A DNA stretch of 29,955 bases from Oehlia diaphana (GCA_003833135.1 QZLH01000324.1:13500-43454); one strand, 5' to 3'; positions 1 through 10,869 are shown, counted from the first letter of the stretch. A program made the numbers and translations. Notes: generated by a model from the letters alone, not told the origin.

Positions 1-103
1 TAGAGATACGGAATTGTGCATTTTTCCGTATCCTATTATGATACGTTATTTCTAAGGAAAAAAAATCGTATAAAAACTTTATAAAAAACGTATCCAATTT
101 TTT

Positions 104-284
104 TATAGGGATTATGAAGGAAAAAAGAGTCAAATATTTGGCTATTAAGGATAATGAAAATAATAAAGAATTGTTTGATTTGAAAGATGAAGTGAGGGAA
201 TTCGAGTTACATAATATTAGAGTTTGAAGACATAGGGATTTATTTATTTTTGACTTAAGTGACTTTATATGGAATATTGATTAG
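104..284 (+). pseudogene. C-terminal fragment of an F-box/LRR-like family gene
   Basis: From the ATG at 114, 37 codons match the C-terminus of the F-box-like pseudogene at 20748-20915, with shared stretches KRVKYLAIKD, DLKDEV and EFELHNI. The frame hits TGA at 225-227 where the other copy has CGA, then runs on 18 codons to TAG at 282-284. DNA similarity continues weakly to about 400 (ATTTGTAAAATTATTACA then CTGATTGATTAAA, matching 20930-20960). Upstream of about 104 the similarity stops abruptly against sequence rich in short inverted GATACG/CGTATC words. This is an orphan 3' end with no head in the window. The similarity is seen directly; the F-box assignment rests on the longer copy. Confidence 0.7.
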
Positions 285-1167
285 TTAAAGAATATTTGAT
301 TAATTATAGTAAATATAGATGAATACTCAATAAATAATATTTGTAAAATTATTACAACTGATTGATTAAACTTGCTTTAAAACTTTACTTTTCTAAAACA
401 AATTATTTATTTATTTATTATAGAGATTTTTTTTTTGTCCATGACAAATATATAAATATTAAATCCATTTTCAGAAATGGGCTAATTTCAAATAGACTGG
501 TTCTCATTCAGGATCAGTCCAGAATCGTCTTTGATTATGATAAAAATTAGAGATGGATGAGATTGTCCGTGATTATCTAATATGTTTTTTCTGTTATCGC
601 AGCTTGATTTTTGAATAATTATAAACTCACACGATTAAATAAAAATTAAAAATGTTGAAAATGATTTTTCTATAGATTAAAATGTTTAAATAATTAAATT
701 AGAATAAATAGAATAAATAATATATTTATTTTATAACTAGCTGTAGTTTGTTGCGTTGCAACAGGATTAAATGAGTTTATTGAATAAATATGATTTGTAT
801 GATCTTTTTTAGTTAGAATAAGTATTTTTTTTTTATCTAAAAATAAAAAAAACATGTTAATATTATATAGAATCTAATTTATCTATATATAAAACAAAAT
901 TTTATTATTATATTGATTTAAAGAAATATTCTATTTTGATTATATCGAAAAAATGAAAAAAATAAAGTAAAAAATCACGCTTACCATAAGACCATCTGAT
1001 TGATCCAATCACTGATCTAGATCTAAGCCTAAGGATGAAATAAATAATAACGATAATATACTTATACATATATAGTAAGTTAATAAAAAAAAATATGTTA
1101 TTATAAGAAAAATTTTACCTAATTATAATTTAGAAATAAAAAAAATTATTTCATATTACATAACACA
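285..1167. other. AT-rich intergenic stretch, no gene seen
   Basis: Short open frames such as 362-550 have biased, low-complexity translations and no recognisable family. Apart from weak similarity to the F-box 3' flank up to about 400, I see only AT-rich sequence with homopolymer runs. Confidence 0.5.
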
Positions 1168-1294
1168 ATTACCAATCTATTTAATAAAATTGGTCACCTA
1201 TTAATTGCCAGTTTTGGATGTAATGTAATTGTAACTTTCTGTTCCATAGAACTGCGCCTAATTATTGAAACATGTTACACACACTCATATAAAG
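1168..1294 (+). promoter_or_regulatory. Detached copy of the F-box family promoter block with TATA box
   Basis: This block repeats 19203-19288, the sequence upstream of the F-box-like pseudogene. Shared words are TTACCAATCTATTTAATAAA, CACCTATTAATTGCCAG and CCATAGAACTGCGCCTAATT, followed by a variable CATGTT-CACACA stretch. This copy carries about 30 extra bases between GCCAGTTT and CCATAG. A TATAAAG follows at 1288-1294, as a TATAAA follows the other copy. No convincing coding frame lies downstream, so the promoter appears orphaned. The repetition is seen; promoter function is inferred from the position of the second copy. Confidence 0.55.
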
Positions 1295-1389
1295 ATACTT
1301 CCTCCCATAGCTTTTAATCTAACCAAATAAAGATAAGTGACAGTAAACATTAATTATACAATCACGTGACAAATCAGGCGCAGGCACAA

Positions 1390-1505
1390 AATTAATTTTT
1401 TTTATATTTTGTTTCATATATTTTATCCTATATTTTTTGCCCATATTTTTTATTATATATTTTTTATTCTACATATTTCATCTCATATTGTTAATTTAAT
1501 TTTTT
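1390..1505. repeat. Degenerate AT-rich repeat of ATATTTTTTAT/CCCATAT words
   Basis: Irregular repeats of TTTCATATATTTTATCC, GCCCATATTTTTTATTATAT and ATTCTACATATTTCATC resemble the array at 21140-21265. Both lie near F-box-family sequence, so they may derive from one duplicated flank. Low complexity makes homology uncertain. Confidence 0.45.
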
Positions 1506-1927
1506 TTAATCAAATCGGAAAGGAAAAAAACTAACTAGGGAATTTTCGCGCTCTTTTTTATAACATTTCTACCGTCAAAATTTTATTATAATTTTCGAAT
1601 TTCTTTTATTAATTTTTTCGAGTAGTCATTTCAAGTCATCAAGCATCAACAAAAAAAAAAGATTCACTTTTTTTATTAAAAAATAAAAAATGTTTTTTCG
1701 TTGAAATTACTGCGCCGCGTAATTTTGTTAAGAAAAAATGTTTTTCTCGGGTTTCTCACAATAAAAAAAGATTAAGAACAACGCCCAATTTGCTCAAATA
1801 TTTGTCTGGCATACCGTAATTAGAAAAATTTTGTAATCTATACATGTTATAATTTTGTAAATTATAGTTTTAATTGATGTATAATAGATAAAAAATTATT
1901 GTCAGATAAATATCATACAGTATTTGG

Positions 1928-2200
1928 GTTGTTGTGTTTAAGTTTGTGCGTGGGTTTGTGTGTGGGTGATGGGTGGTGGGTATGTTTGTGTATTTCCTTG
2001 CTCTTTTCTCTTCCTTCTCTCGCTTTCTTTTTCTTTCAGTTTTTAGTTTCCCTTTCCCTTTTAGTTTCTCTTTCCCGTTCGTTTTCCCTTTCCCTCTCGC
2101 CTTCTCGTTTTTCCCTTTTCCCTTTGCCTCTCGTTTTCCCCTTTTCCTCTTGTTTTCCTTTCCCATTCGTTTTCCTCTTTCGCCTTCCTTTCCTCCCCGA
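1928..2200. repeat. Strand-asymmetric GT-rich then CT-rich low-complexity tract
   Basis: About 60 bp rich in G and T (1928-1990) is followed by about 210 bp that is nearly all pyrimidine on the plus strand, built of variants of TTTTCCCTTTCCC, CTCTCG and TTCGTTTTCC. Open frames across it on both strands (Lys/Arg/Glu/Gly-rich on minus, Phe/Ser/Pro/Leu-rich on plus) are by-products of this bias. A polypurine-polypyrimidine tract this long can form triplex DNA in principle. Confidence 0.75.
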
Positions 2201-3039
2201 TCAATGTTGCTGCATTTCAACATGGTGATCAGGTGGCACAAGTTTTTTAAAGACTTGGCTAAATCAGCAAAAAATAGTAATTACATATTATAAGTCATAA
2301 ATCGATTTGTTCATTTAAATTAATTGGTTTCATAAAAAATTATATGTACAGTATCAAATTATTTATTTAGTTATGTTTATAAGATTATTTGACTATTTGA
2401 TTTTGAATTATTGTGCATAATTTTTCCATAATAACATAGGAATTATTAATCTAAACAATGTTTTTCTATATGTTCTAAAAAATTTATCCCTTTTTTTCGT
2501 AATACTAATAATTTGCTATTTTTCGTAATCAATTTTTTTTTTGTTTAATGTTACAATAAAAAAAGATCCTGAGTAAATAAACGCAACGGACTTTAACGGT
2601 TACAATTTTCTTAGTATATACTAATATTGAAAGAATTGCAATATGATATCTAATCATTACAGTAATATATTTGTGTCTTTTACTTAGCAATAAAAACTTG
2701 TTGTGTATAAATGGTGCGGATTTAATGAAAGAATCTTGCCAAGCAATGTTTCACACAACAATCAAAAGATGAATTGATGAATCAACTGAAGGAATTGATC
2801 TTTTTATAGAAACATATTATCTATTGTTGATAAATGTTGTTTTAGGTGCACAATCAACATTTGTCAAGTTTAAACCTGACACAGAATGTACAATGTTATA
2901 TTATTCTTTTTACTTAGTCAATTTATAGAACTGCTGTAATAAGTTAAATGATGGGAATATTCATTAAATTTTATTTCATATTTTCAAATTAGAAAAATGA
3001 ATTAAGAAAAAGATTGAATAAGTGTAGTCTTATTGCAAT
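2201..3039. other. AT-rich stretch, no gene recognised
   Basis: No frame longer than about 60 codons and no recognisable protein motif. The stretch ends at the target site duplication of the MITE at 3048. Confidence 0.45.
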
Positions 3040-3047
3040 ATTGCGCT

Positions 3048-3305
3048 TAGGGATGGCAACGGTCGGTCAAAGACCTTTGACCGACCGTTTGACCGACCGT
3101 TTAACCGATCCTGAAAACGTTTGCGAAACGTCTTTTAATATAAAATTTAATAAAAAAATGTTTCACAAACGTTTTCAGGATCGGTTAAACGGTCGGTCAG
3201 ACCGGTCGGTCAAACGGTCGGTCAAACGGTTGGTCGGTCGGTCAAAGGTTCTTGACCAGTTATAACCGACCGATGACCGACCATGACCGACCGTTGCCAT
3301 CCCTA
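3048..3305. mobile_element. hAT-like MITE, 258-bp near-perfect palindrome with 8-bp TSD
   Basis: The ends are TAGGGATGGCAAC and its inverse GTTGCCATCCCTA, flanked by the identical octamer ATTGCGCT at 3040-3047 and 3306-3313. Almost the whole element is one foldback. The left arm continues with GACCGACCGTTT units, CCGATCCTGAAAACGTTTG and an AT-rich part that pairs with its complement in the centre. The right arm carries more copies of the GGTCGGTCAAAC unit than the left, so the arms differ in length. There is no transposase coding. An 8-bp TSD with TAGGG-type ends fits the hAT superfamily. Confidence 0.85.
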
Positions 3306-3313
3306 ATTGCGCT

Positions 3314-4199
3314 ACAAAAAAACTTAGATGAACGAAATATAGTCCATAAAGAACAAGTTATTAATTATCTTTTTAACGTTTTAAACAATGAATTTTTTTT
3401 TTTGGAAGCAAGTACAGGCGTACAGCCATATCAAAAAATATAAAGATTAATGCTGATTAATTGTAAACCACGTGATAAAAGCTTAACCTTTTTAAATACA
3501 GACAAGGTAAATTAAGCATGCGATAGTATATCACGTATTTTACTAATTTATTGAAATTAAAGTTTATACAAAAAAATAAAATTACATTTATCAATACATA
3601 TAGGAATTTAAAGTAAATGAAAATACACTTGCTCAGTATCTTAACATGATTATATCAATATAATGAATTGCATTTTTTATTTATTATGTAGTATTTATCA
3701 TTGATAAATACACTACTGTAATAATAACCTTTTGTTATATGAGGTATGCTGAAAAAGAAATTTCTTGATGAGAAAATGCAGAAATGTATATTAATATAAT
3801 TTGAAGAACTGACAGAAGAACTAATTATTTGCGATGGATCAATATACAAGTTCATATATAAATGATGTAATATGGGTTTTAATTTTAAGAAAGAAAATGT
3901 TATTGTTTCGACGCTTTAAAAGGCTATTTTTAAAGATTTTCATTAAAGCAATCCAAAATATAATTAGGAATATTTACAATGAATCATTCTTATTAATGTT
4001 AAATTTATATTTGTATTATTAAAATATAATGAATAGGTAAAAAACTACTAATAATTTTTCTTGCATTGATTGTATTCAAGTAATGATGCCATGATAAAAG
4101 CTTAAATGATCAAAATGTTGTATCATATCAAAATAAAATAATTTATATGTTTTAACAGATTTAATATTATTCGATTATCTTAATTTTGAAAGTTTTATA
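3314..4199. other. AT-rich stretch, no gene recognised
   Basis: Several 60-70 codon frames exist (3252-3443, 3655-3855 minus, 3834-4022 plus) but their Ile/Asn/Tyr/Phe-rich translations look like AT-bias and match no family I know. Confidence 0.4.
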
Positions 4200-4962
4200 G
4201 TTAGCTTTTACATTACACAGGTTTCCAAAATGGGATAATTATATTCAACGTTATTGTCCGGAGTAAAATGGAGACGTCCTTCCACAAAAATCGCCACTAT
4301 TTCCCTTTGGGTAATCTCCACATCACGTTATTTTCTTTTTAAACCTCTGAAAAATATCTGTGCGGATAATATTATAAACAATAGATTCAATAGCTAGTCT
4401 TTCTTTCCTGCTATTAGTTCTTTTATTTCTTATTGTATTAATTGTAAAAGGAAATACTAATGTAAAAAACTGAAAAATTTAACAAACTTTTGAAGTTACA
4501 AAACTTCGATTACATAATAACAATAGTATAATTATAAATATGATTAAAACTACTAGTTTCTCGTATATGAGTAACAGATTTAAATAAAGTAAAAATATGT
4601 TTATAACATCCTAAAGTATAATTAAGAAGGTTAATGATTAAATTCAAACTTTATTTTTTTTATTTTTTATTTTTTTTTCATCATTGAGACTGTAATAAAG
4701 GTATTACTAAGAATGGTCACTATCAATCGATTTATCAAGTACTTGAAATATTAGGAAATACCATTGTTTAAATAGTCCAATAATAAGCTGTTTTATTTAT
4801 TATAATAAACTTACATTTATTGTACTTTACAATAGTACCTATAAAAAGTTGGATAAAACTATATATCTCATTGCAAATAAACGCTCTATAAAATCATGTT
4901 TAAAAATATAAAATTGAGCAAAATAATATTCTTTCAACTAACAAAAAATATAATTTTTAAAT

Positions 4963-5841
4963 TTAATCATCTACGATGTGACTATCGTAATTTGGGTTAA
5001 TAGTAATTACACATCCTAAACATTCAGAATTATTAAAATATTTTGGAAGATTTTCTGTAAAAGAATTAAGTAACCGAGATGTATAAACAGCTTGAGGGTG
5101 AGTGATTATTTGTCTATCACTATTTAAAGAAGAGAGATGTGTATTTCTATATTTTTCTGCCTCTTTAATTTCAGACATACTAATATTACAAAGTGATTCT
5201 ATAAACTTATTTATATCGGGTCTATTTTCTGGATTGGGGTCCCAACACTCTTTCATTAATTCAATATAACTTTTTGGTGCTTCTGGTTCATTTATTTCAG
5301 GCCTAAGTCCATCACAGATATCTAATGCCAAAAGATGATCATGTGCACGATTATCAAAAGGTTGTCTTCCGGTTGCTGTAAAATACATAATCATTCCAAA
5401 GCTATAAATATCTGCTTTTTGAGTATAAGGTTTTCCTCTTAATACTTCAGGAGCTACATAAGGCATAACTCCATAAATATTATTTTGATTGTTTTCGCCA
5501 ACTTTTCCACATAATCCCATATCTGAGATATATGTTCTATTAACACATTTTTCTATAAAAGGCGTGTTAACCAATATATTTCCTGTATGAAAATCACGAT
5601 GAGCCATTTGGTTTTCATGAATTTCTTTAAGACCATTTGCAATATGGTGTAATGTTTGTAATCTATTTTCCCAAATAAAGTCACTAAAATTTTCATTTGT
5701 ATTTAACCAGTCACTAAAATTTCCACCTTCTGCATATTGGAGAACAATAATATAATTACTTGTATCCGGATCTTGAGATATTCCATATACTTTTAGAATT
5801 CCATTATAGTAATGAACTGCTTTAGTTGAATATGCTTTAAT
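4963..5841 (-). other. Gene A terminal exon: beta4-beta5, hinge and catalytic C-lobe
   Basis: The acceptor TTAATAG precedes ATT-AAA-GCA (I-K-A-Y-S). The exon opens with VYGISQDPDTSNYIIVLQYA, the beta4-beta5-hinge, then GGNFSDWLN, the helix-E region and IHENQMAHRDFHTGNIL with an intact catalytic Asp. YISDMGL is the metal-binding DMG; GVMPYVAPEVLRG is the P+1 loop and APE. A C-terminal tail holds HPQAVYTSRLL, a motif shared by all three kinases here. The last residues are DSHIVDD. Only in this exon is the beta4-beta5 segment followed by a real C-lobe rather than another linker. Confidence 0.9.
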
Positions 5842-8800
5842 CTATTAAATATTATTATATAAAAAAATATAAGTATATTGAAAAATGTTTGAAAATTATA
5901 AATATTTCATACCTCATTTAGTAATTCATTGGTGAGAATTTGTGAGTCGTCCAAATATTTTAAAGCAACTTTCATATTTGAGTTCCTCCACATTGCTGAA
6001 TATATTGTAGCAAAACCACCTTTACCTATTTTTTTAATTTCACAAAACTGATTGTATGGTACCCATTTAAATATTATATCAGATTCAGTCTTAATTTTGA
6101 ATTGCATTTCTTGGATAAAATCATCAATTTTTTCATTTCCACTCAACCAGTTTATGAGATTTATGAAATTATTTTGAACTAAAATATAATCATTTGTAAC
6201 TGGATTTTGAGATATTCCATATATTTCAAAAATCTTATGACGAGATTTTTTCAACATATGCTTTTTAACCTAAAACACAAATTAAAAATAAATAAATAAA
6301 TTATATCTAAGAAATTTAAATATATATATATAAAGAAGTATTATACCTCATTTATTAAGGATCCAAAAGGATTTTGTGAGTTATTATGCAAGCATTTTAA
6401 AGCAACTTCTTTATTTGAATCTCTTGAATGATCTCTCTGTTCATTTTTTACATATAATGGACCATCTTTCCATATTGCTGAATATGCTGTCATAAGATCA
6501 TTTTTGCCTGTTTCCTTAATTTCATTAAACTGATTATATGGTATCCATTCAAAAACTATATCAGGATTATTGGTTTTAAATTGTATTTCTTGGATAAAAT
6601 CATCAATTTTTTCATTTCCACTTGTCCAGATAAAAACATCCTGAACTAAAATATAATCATTTGTATCTGGTTTCTGGGATATTCCACACATTTTAATAAA
6701 CTTATAAACTGGTTCTTCTGCTGAATATTTCTTAACCTAAAACAGCAATAAAAAAAAATAAATAAATTAGAGAAAAATTAAAATATATGTGCAAATATTA
6801 TACAGACCTCATTTATTAAGAATTCAATTGGATTCTGTGAATTATGCAAACATTTTAAAACAACTTTTTTATCTGAATCTCTTGAATAATAATATCTCTG
6901 CTTATTTTTTATACATAATGGACCATCTTTCCATATTGCTGAATATATTGTTATAAAATCATTTTTGCCTGTTTCCTTAATTTCTGAAAACTGACTATAT
7001 GGTATCCATTCAAAAACTATATCAGGGTTATTGGTTTCAAATTGTATTTCTTGGATAAAATTATCAATTTTTTTATTTCCATTTGTCCAGATAAAAACAT
7101 TCTGAACTAAAATATAATCATTTGTATCTGGTTTCTGGGATATTCCACATATCTTAATAAACTTATAAATTGGTTCTTCTGATGAATATTTCTTAACCTA
7201 AAACAGCAATAAAAAAATAAATAAATTATGGAAAATTAAAATATATGTGTAAATATTATACAGACCTCATTTATTAAGAATTCAATTGGATTCTGTGAAT
7301 TATGCAAGCATTTTAAAACAACTTTTTTTATATATAATGGATCATCTTTCCATATTGCTGAATATACAGTTATAGAACCATTTTTACCTGTTTCTCTAAT
7401 TTCATTAAACTGATTATATGGTATCCATTGAAATATTACATCATTATAGGGATGAATACTTAATTGCCTTTCTTGAATGAAATCATCAATTTTTTCATTT
7501 CCACTAGTCCAGTTAAAAACTAAAATATAATCACTTGTATCTGGATTTTGAGATATTCCATATAATACAAGAAACTTGTAATTTTTTGTTGAGTATTTTT
7601 TAACCTACATAAAATTAACTTTATATTAAAAATGTAATAATAAATGTAATAATATTATAGAATTTTATACCTCATTTATTAGAGAATCAACAGGATTTTG
7701 AAAGTCATGTAAACATTTTAAAGCAACTTCTTCATTTAAATCTCTTGAATAGTAGTAGTCTGACATCTTGTATAATGGGCCATTTTTCCATATTGCTGAA
7801 TATACAGTTATAGAACCATTTTTGCCTGTTTCTCTAATTTCATTAAACTGATTGTATGGTATCCATTGAATTACTACATCATTATAGGGATGAATACTTA
7901 ATTGCCTTTCTTGAATAAAATCATCAATTTTTTCATTTCCACTAGTCCAGTTAAAAACTAAAATATAATCACTTGTATCTGGATTTTGAGATATTCCATA
8001 TAATACAAGAAACTTGTAATTTTTTGTTGAGTACTTTTTAGCCTAAAATAATAAATAAGAAATTAGCAAGAAATGTAATGATAAATTTATAGAAATTCAT
8101 ACCTCATTTATTAGAGAATCAACAGGATTTTGCAAATTATGCAAACATTTTAAAGCAACTTCTTTATTTGAATCTCTTGGATAATCTCTCTGTTCATTTT
8201 TTACATATAATGGACCATTTTTCCATATTGCTGAATATGCTGTTATAAGATCATTTTTGTCTGTTTCCTTAATTTCATTAAACTGATTATATGGTATCCA
8301 TTCAAAAACTATATTAAGATTATTGGTTTCAAATTGCATTTCTTGGATAAAATTATCAACTTTTTCATTTCCACTTGTCCAGATAAAAACATTCTGAACT
8401 AAAATATAATCATTTGTATCTGGCTTCTGGGATATTCCAAATATTTTAATCAACTTATGTATTGGTTCTTCTGTTGAATATTTCTTAACCTAAAACAGCA
8501 ATAAAAGAATTAAATAAATTACAGAAAGATTAAAATATATATGTAAATATTATACAAACCTCATTTATTAAGAATTCAATTGGATTCTGTGAATTATGTA
8601 AGCATTTTAAAGCAACTTTTTTATCTGAATCTCTTGAATAATCTATCTGTTTATTTTTTACATATAATGGACCATCTTTCCATATTGCTGAATATGCAAT
8701 TATAAGATTATTTTTGTCCGTTTCCTTAATTTCATTAAACTGATTATATGGTATCCATTCAAATACTATATCACTATTAAGATTAATACTTAATTGTCTT

Positions 8801-9826
8801 TCTTGAATGAAATCATCAATTTTTTTATTTCCACTCAGGATAAGATGATTTTGAACTAAAATATAATCACTTGTATCTGGATTTTGAGATATTCCATACA
8901 ATATAATAAACTTGTCATTTTTTGTTGAGTATTTTTTAACCTAAAACCATAAACAGTATATTAACATTATATTAAAAAATATATTAATATTTGCAGAAAT
9001 TTATACCTCATTTATTAGAGAATCAACAGGATTTTGCAAGTTATGCAAACATTTTAAGGCAACTTCTTTATTTGAATCTCTTGTATATTCATCAAAATCA
9101 TAATCATAATGTAATGGGCCATTCATCCATATTGCTGAATATACAGTTATAGAACCATTTTTGCCTGTTTCTCTAATTTCATTAAACTGATTATATGGTA
9201 TCCATTCAAATACTACACCATTATAGGGATCAGTACTTAATTGCCTTTCTTGAATGAAATCATCAATTTTTTCATTTCCACTCGTCCAGTCTATGAGATT
9301 TATGAAATTATTTTGAACTAAAATATAATCGTTTTTATCTGGACTTTGAGATATACCGTATATTTTATGTTGATCCTTATGCTTATTTGTATGATTTGAT
9401 AAATATTTTTTAGCCTGCAAAAAGAAAGAGATTAATATACTATAAATAAAATATTAATAATATTGGAAAACTTCATACCTCATTTATTAGGAATTCAATA
9501 AGATATTGAGAGTTATATAAGCAATTTAAAGTAACTTTTTTATTTGAGTTTCTTGTGTATTTATCATTCCACCAATTCTTATATAACGGTCCGTCCTTCC
9601 ATATTGCTGAATATCCTGTTATAAAACCATTTTTATTTATTTTATTAATTTTAACAAATTGATTGTATGGTATCCATTCTAATACTATATCATGACGGTC
9701 TTCTATTTTCAATTGCATTTCTTGAATGAAATCATCAATTTGTTTTTTTCCGCTGGTCCAGTTTGTAAAATTTTTTATTAAATATTTTAAATGATCCTTA
9801 TTGACTTCACTATCTTGAAAAGGCAT
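4963..9826 (-). CDS. Kinase with nine tandem N-lobe modules and one C-lobe (gene A)
   Basis: Ten-exon model: 9826-9479, 9414-9007, 8940-8560, 8489-8103, 8042-7671, 7604-7266, 7197-6808, 6736-6347, 6269-5913, 5841-4963, giving 1,416 codons plus stop. All exons are multiples of three, and all introns are GT-AG, phase 0 and 60-77 bp. The start at 9826 is chosen because gene B begins alike (M-P/S-F-Q, then DHLKYL). Exons 1-9 each encode a linker (WTSGNEKIDDFIQE type), EWIPYNQF, beta1-beta3 and an end in INE or LNE. Exon 9 (residues about 1006-1124) keeps a glycine loop GKGGFATIYSA and VALK. Exon 10 (from about 1125) has beta4-beta5, hinge, HRD (about 1205-1207), DMG (about 1231) and APE (about 1256). 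A TKL-like, probably active Ser/Thr or dual-specificity kinase is inferred. Two of the internal exons lack a usable ATG, so they are easily missed. Boundaries are read by eye. Confidence 0.9.
5913..9826 (-). repeat. Array A: nine N-lobe exon modules, phase 0-0
   Basis: Module lengths in 5'-3' order are 348, 408, 381, 387, 372, 339, 390, 390 and 357 bp. Beta1-beta2 sequences run INKINKNGFITGYSA, IRETGKNGSITVYSA, IKETDKNNLIIAYSA, IKETDKNDLITAYSA, IRETGKNGSITVYSA (twice, modules 5 and 6), IKETGKNDFITIYSA, IKETGKNDLMTAYSA, and finally IKKIGKGGFATIYSA. Only the last keeps the glycine pattern. The beta3 Lys is present in modules 2-9 (VALK or VVLK) and is Asn in module 1 (VTLN). All end in NE at helix C. 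Module 6 lacks the 10-15 residue beta2-beta3 insert seen in the rest. Modules 5 and 6 are almost identical in their first halves. Confidence 0.9.
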
Positions 9827-10869
9827 TATTATTTAAACAGTTTAAAAAATTTTTAGAATTTTTTAACGATATAAATAAAAAATATATGCACAAAGGCGCA
9901 TTCTCGCAGGTGATACACAAAGTCATGCACGTATTGTTTTGGCAAGTAAAATTTGAGATGATCTCCCGAGCAATATATAAAGAGATCGGGGCAGAATTAC
10001 GTAATTCGGCTGAATTATCCAAAAAAGGAAGGATCTACACATCTCATTCTTATTGCTGGTCATTTTGCGAAAAAAAATTTGAATCATGTAATATCCAATT
10101 TAAGTTCGTTTAACTTCACTTTTAGCTAATAATCATAAAAAAAACAGTGTCATATGACGACGAGACATTATCATGTGTCATTTTTTTTTTTTTTTTTTTA
10201 CTCTGAAATTTTCGATATTTACTGTTGATTATTTGTTCTCCCTCTTATCTTAAATTTTCTTTCCAACATGATGTTAAACATACTTTCGAATTAGCGAGGG
10301 TTTATTATAAAATTAATGAAAGTTTCTGATTTCTTGTATTATTTTTTGAGTCATGTGAGTGGAGGTAACAAAATTATCAGAATTCAGGATATCGTGTCAT
10401 CATTTATATAAGCATAGCATTAATAAATTATAAAATCCTTTAAAAAAATTAACAAAATAAAAATCCGAAGTAATTAAGATGATTAAATATTACTATTAAT
10501 ATTCATATTTAATACTTATTAAAGTTATGGCGCAATTAAGTATTAAATAAATGGGTTATTATCTTTTGGATGATAACCATCAACCCGCTTGTTTATTACT
10601 AAGCTTTTTTATCATCCTGGACACGGGCATCTAGTTGATCAGTAATCATCATATAAAATAGACTATTTTAGACTTTTGTGTATTCGTGTATTTGTCAGCT
10701 TGACGAAACATTTTTTTCTTCGTGACACTTGATTTAGAAGGAATGAAACTTCATATCACTAATTGTAATGTAACTATAAATATTAGTAAAATTGAACGTG
10801 AATGTAGTTAGATTGAATAGCTCTTAGTTTACTGTAATTTCTAAATTTCTCTGTATAAAGAAATCATTT
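9827..10869. other. Intergenic region between gene B 3' side and gene A start
   Basis: Up to about 10350 this matches the sequence upstream of gene B. Overlapping 70-75 codon frames on opposite strands at 9810-10113 have no family resemblance and are not supported. There is a T run at 10182-10199. From 10350 to 10869 I see only AT-rich sequence and a small GGTTATTATC/GATAACC foldback near 10553-10580. Confidence 0.45.
9881..9900 (-). promoter_or_regulatory. Possible core promoter of gene A
   Basis: On the minus strand, TGCGCCTTTG then TGCATATATT lies 55-75 bases upstream of the start at 9826. Gene B has TGCGCCCCTGCAT and a TATAAATA in the equivalent place, so the block is conserved between the copies. 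A promoter role is inferred from position only. Confidence 0.35.

Larger units (their letters stand above)
4200..10350. repeat. Tandem segmental duplication, copy A
   Basis: Sequence on both sides of gene A recurs around gene B. On the 3' side, TTTACATTACAC then TTTCCAAAATGGGA (about 4207) matches about 10880. TTGAAGTTACAAAACT (4491) matches 11371, and AATAAACTTACATTTAT (4805) matches 12165. On the 5' side, GGCGCATTCTCGCAGG (9895) matches GGCGCATCCTCATAAG (16824), AATTTGAGATGATCT (9950) matches 16928, and TTGTATTATTTTTTGAGTCATGTGAG (as parts, 10335) matches 17108. The flanks are clearly diverged, so the duplication is not recent. Confidence 0.7.

Noticed and set aside
1870..2293. Three overlapping open frames of 106-123 codons on both strands
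   Set aside because: All lie in the polypyrimidine tract; translations are Lys/Arg/Glu/Gly or Phe/Ser/Pro/Leu low complexity produced by base bias.
3014..3443. Two plus-strand frames of 63-83 codons
   Set aside because: They run through the palindromic hAT-like MITE and its repeat units (TDRLTDRLTD), so they are repeat by-products.
9810..10113. Opposed 70- and 75-codon frames upstream of gene A
   Set aside because: No family resemblance, they overlap each other, and the equivalent region at gene B does not keep either frame.
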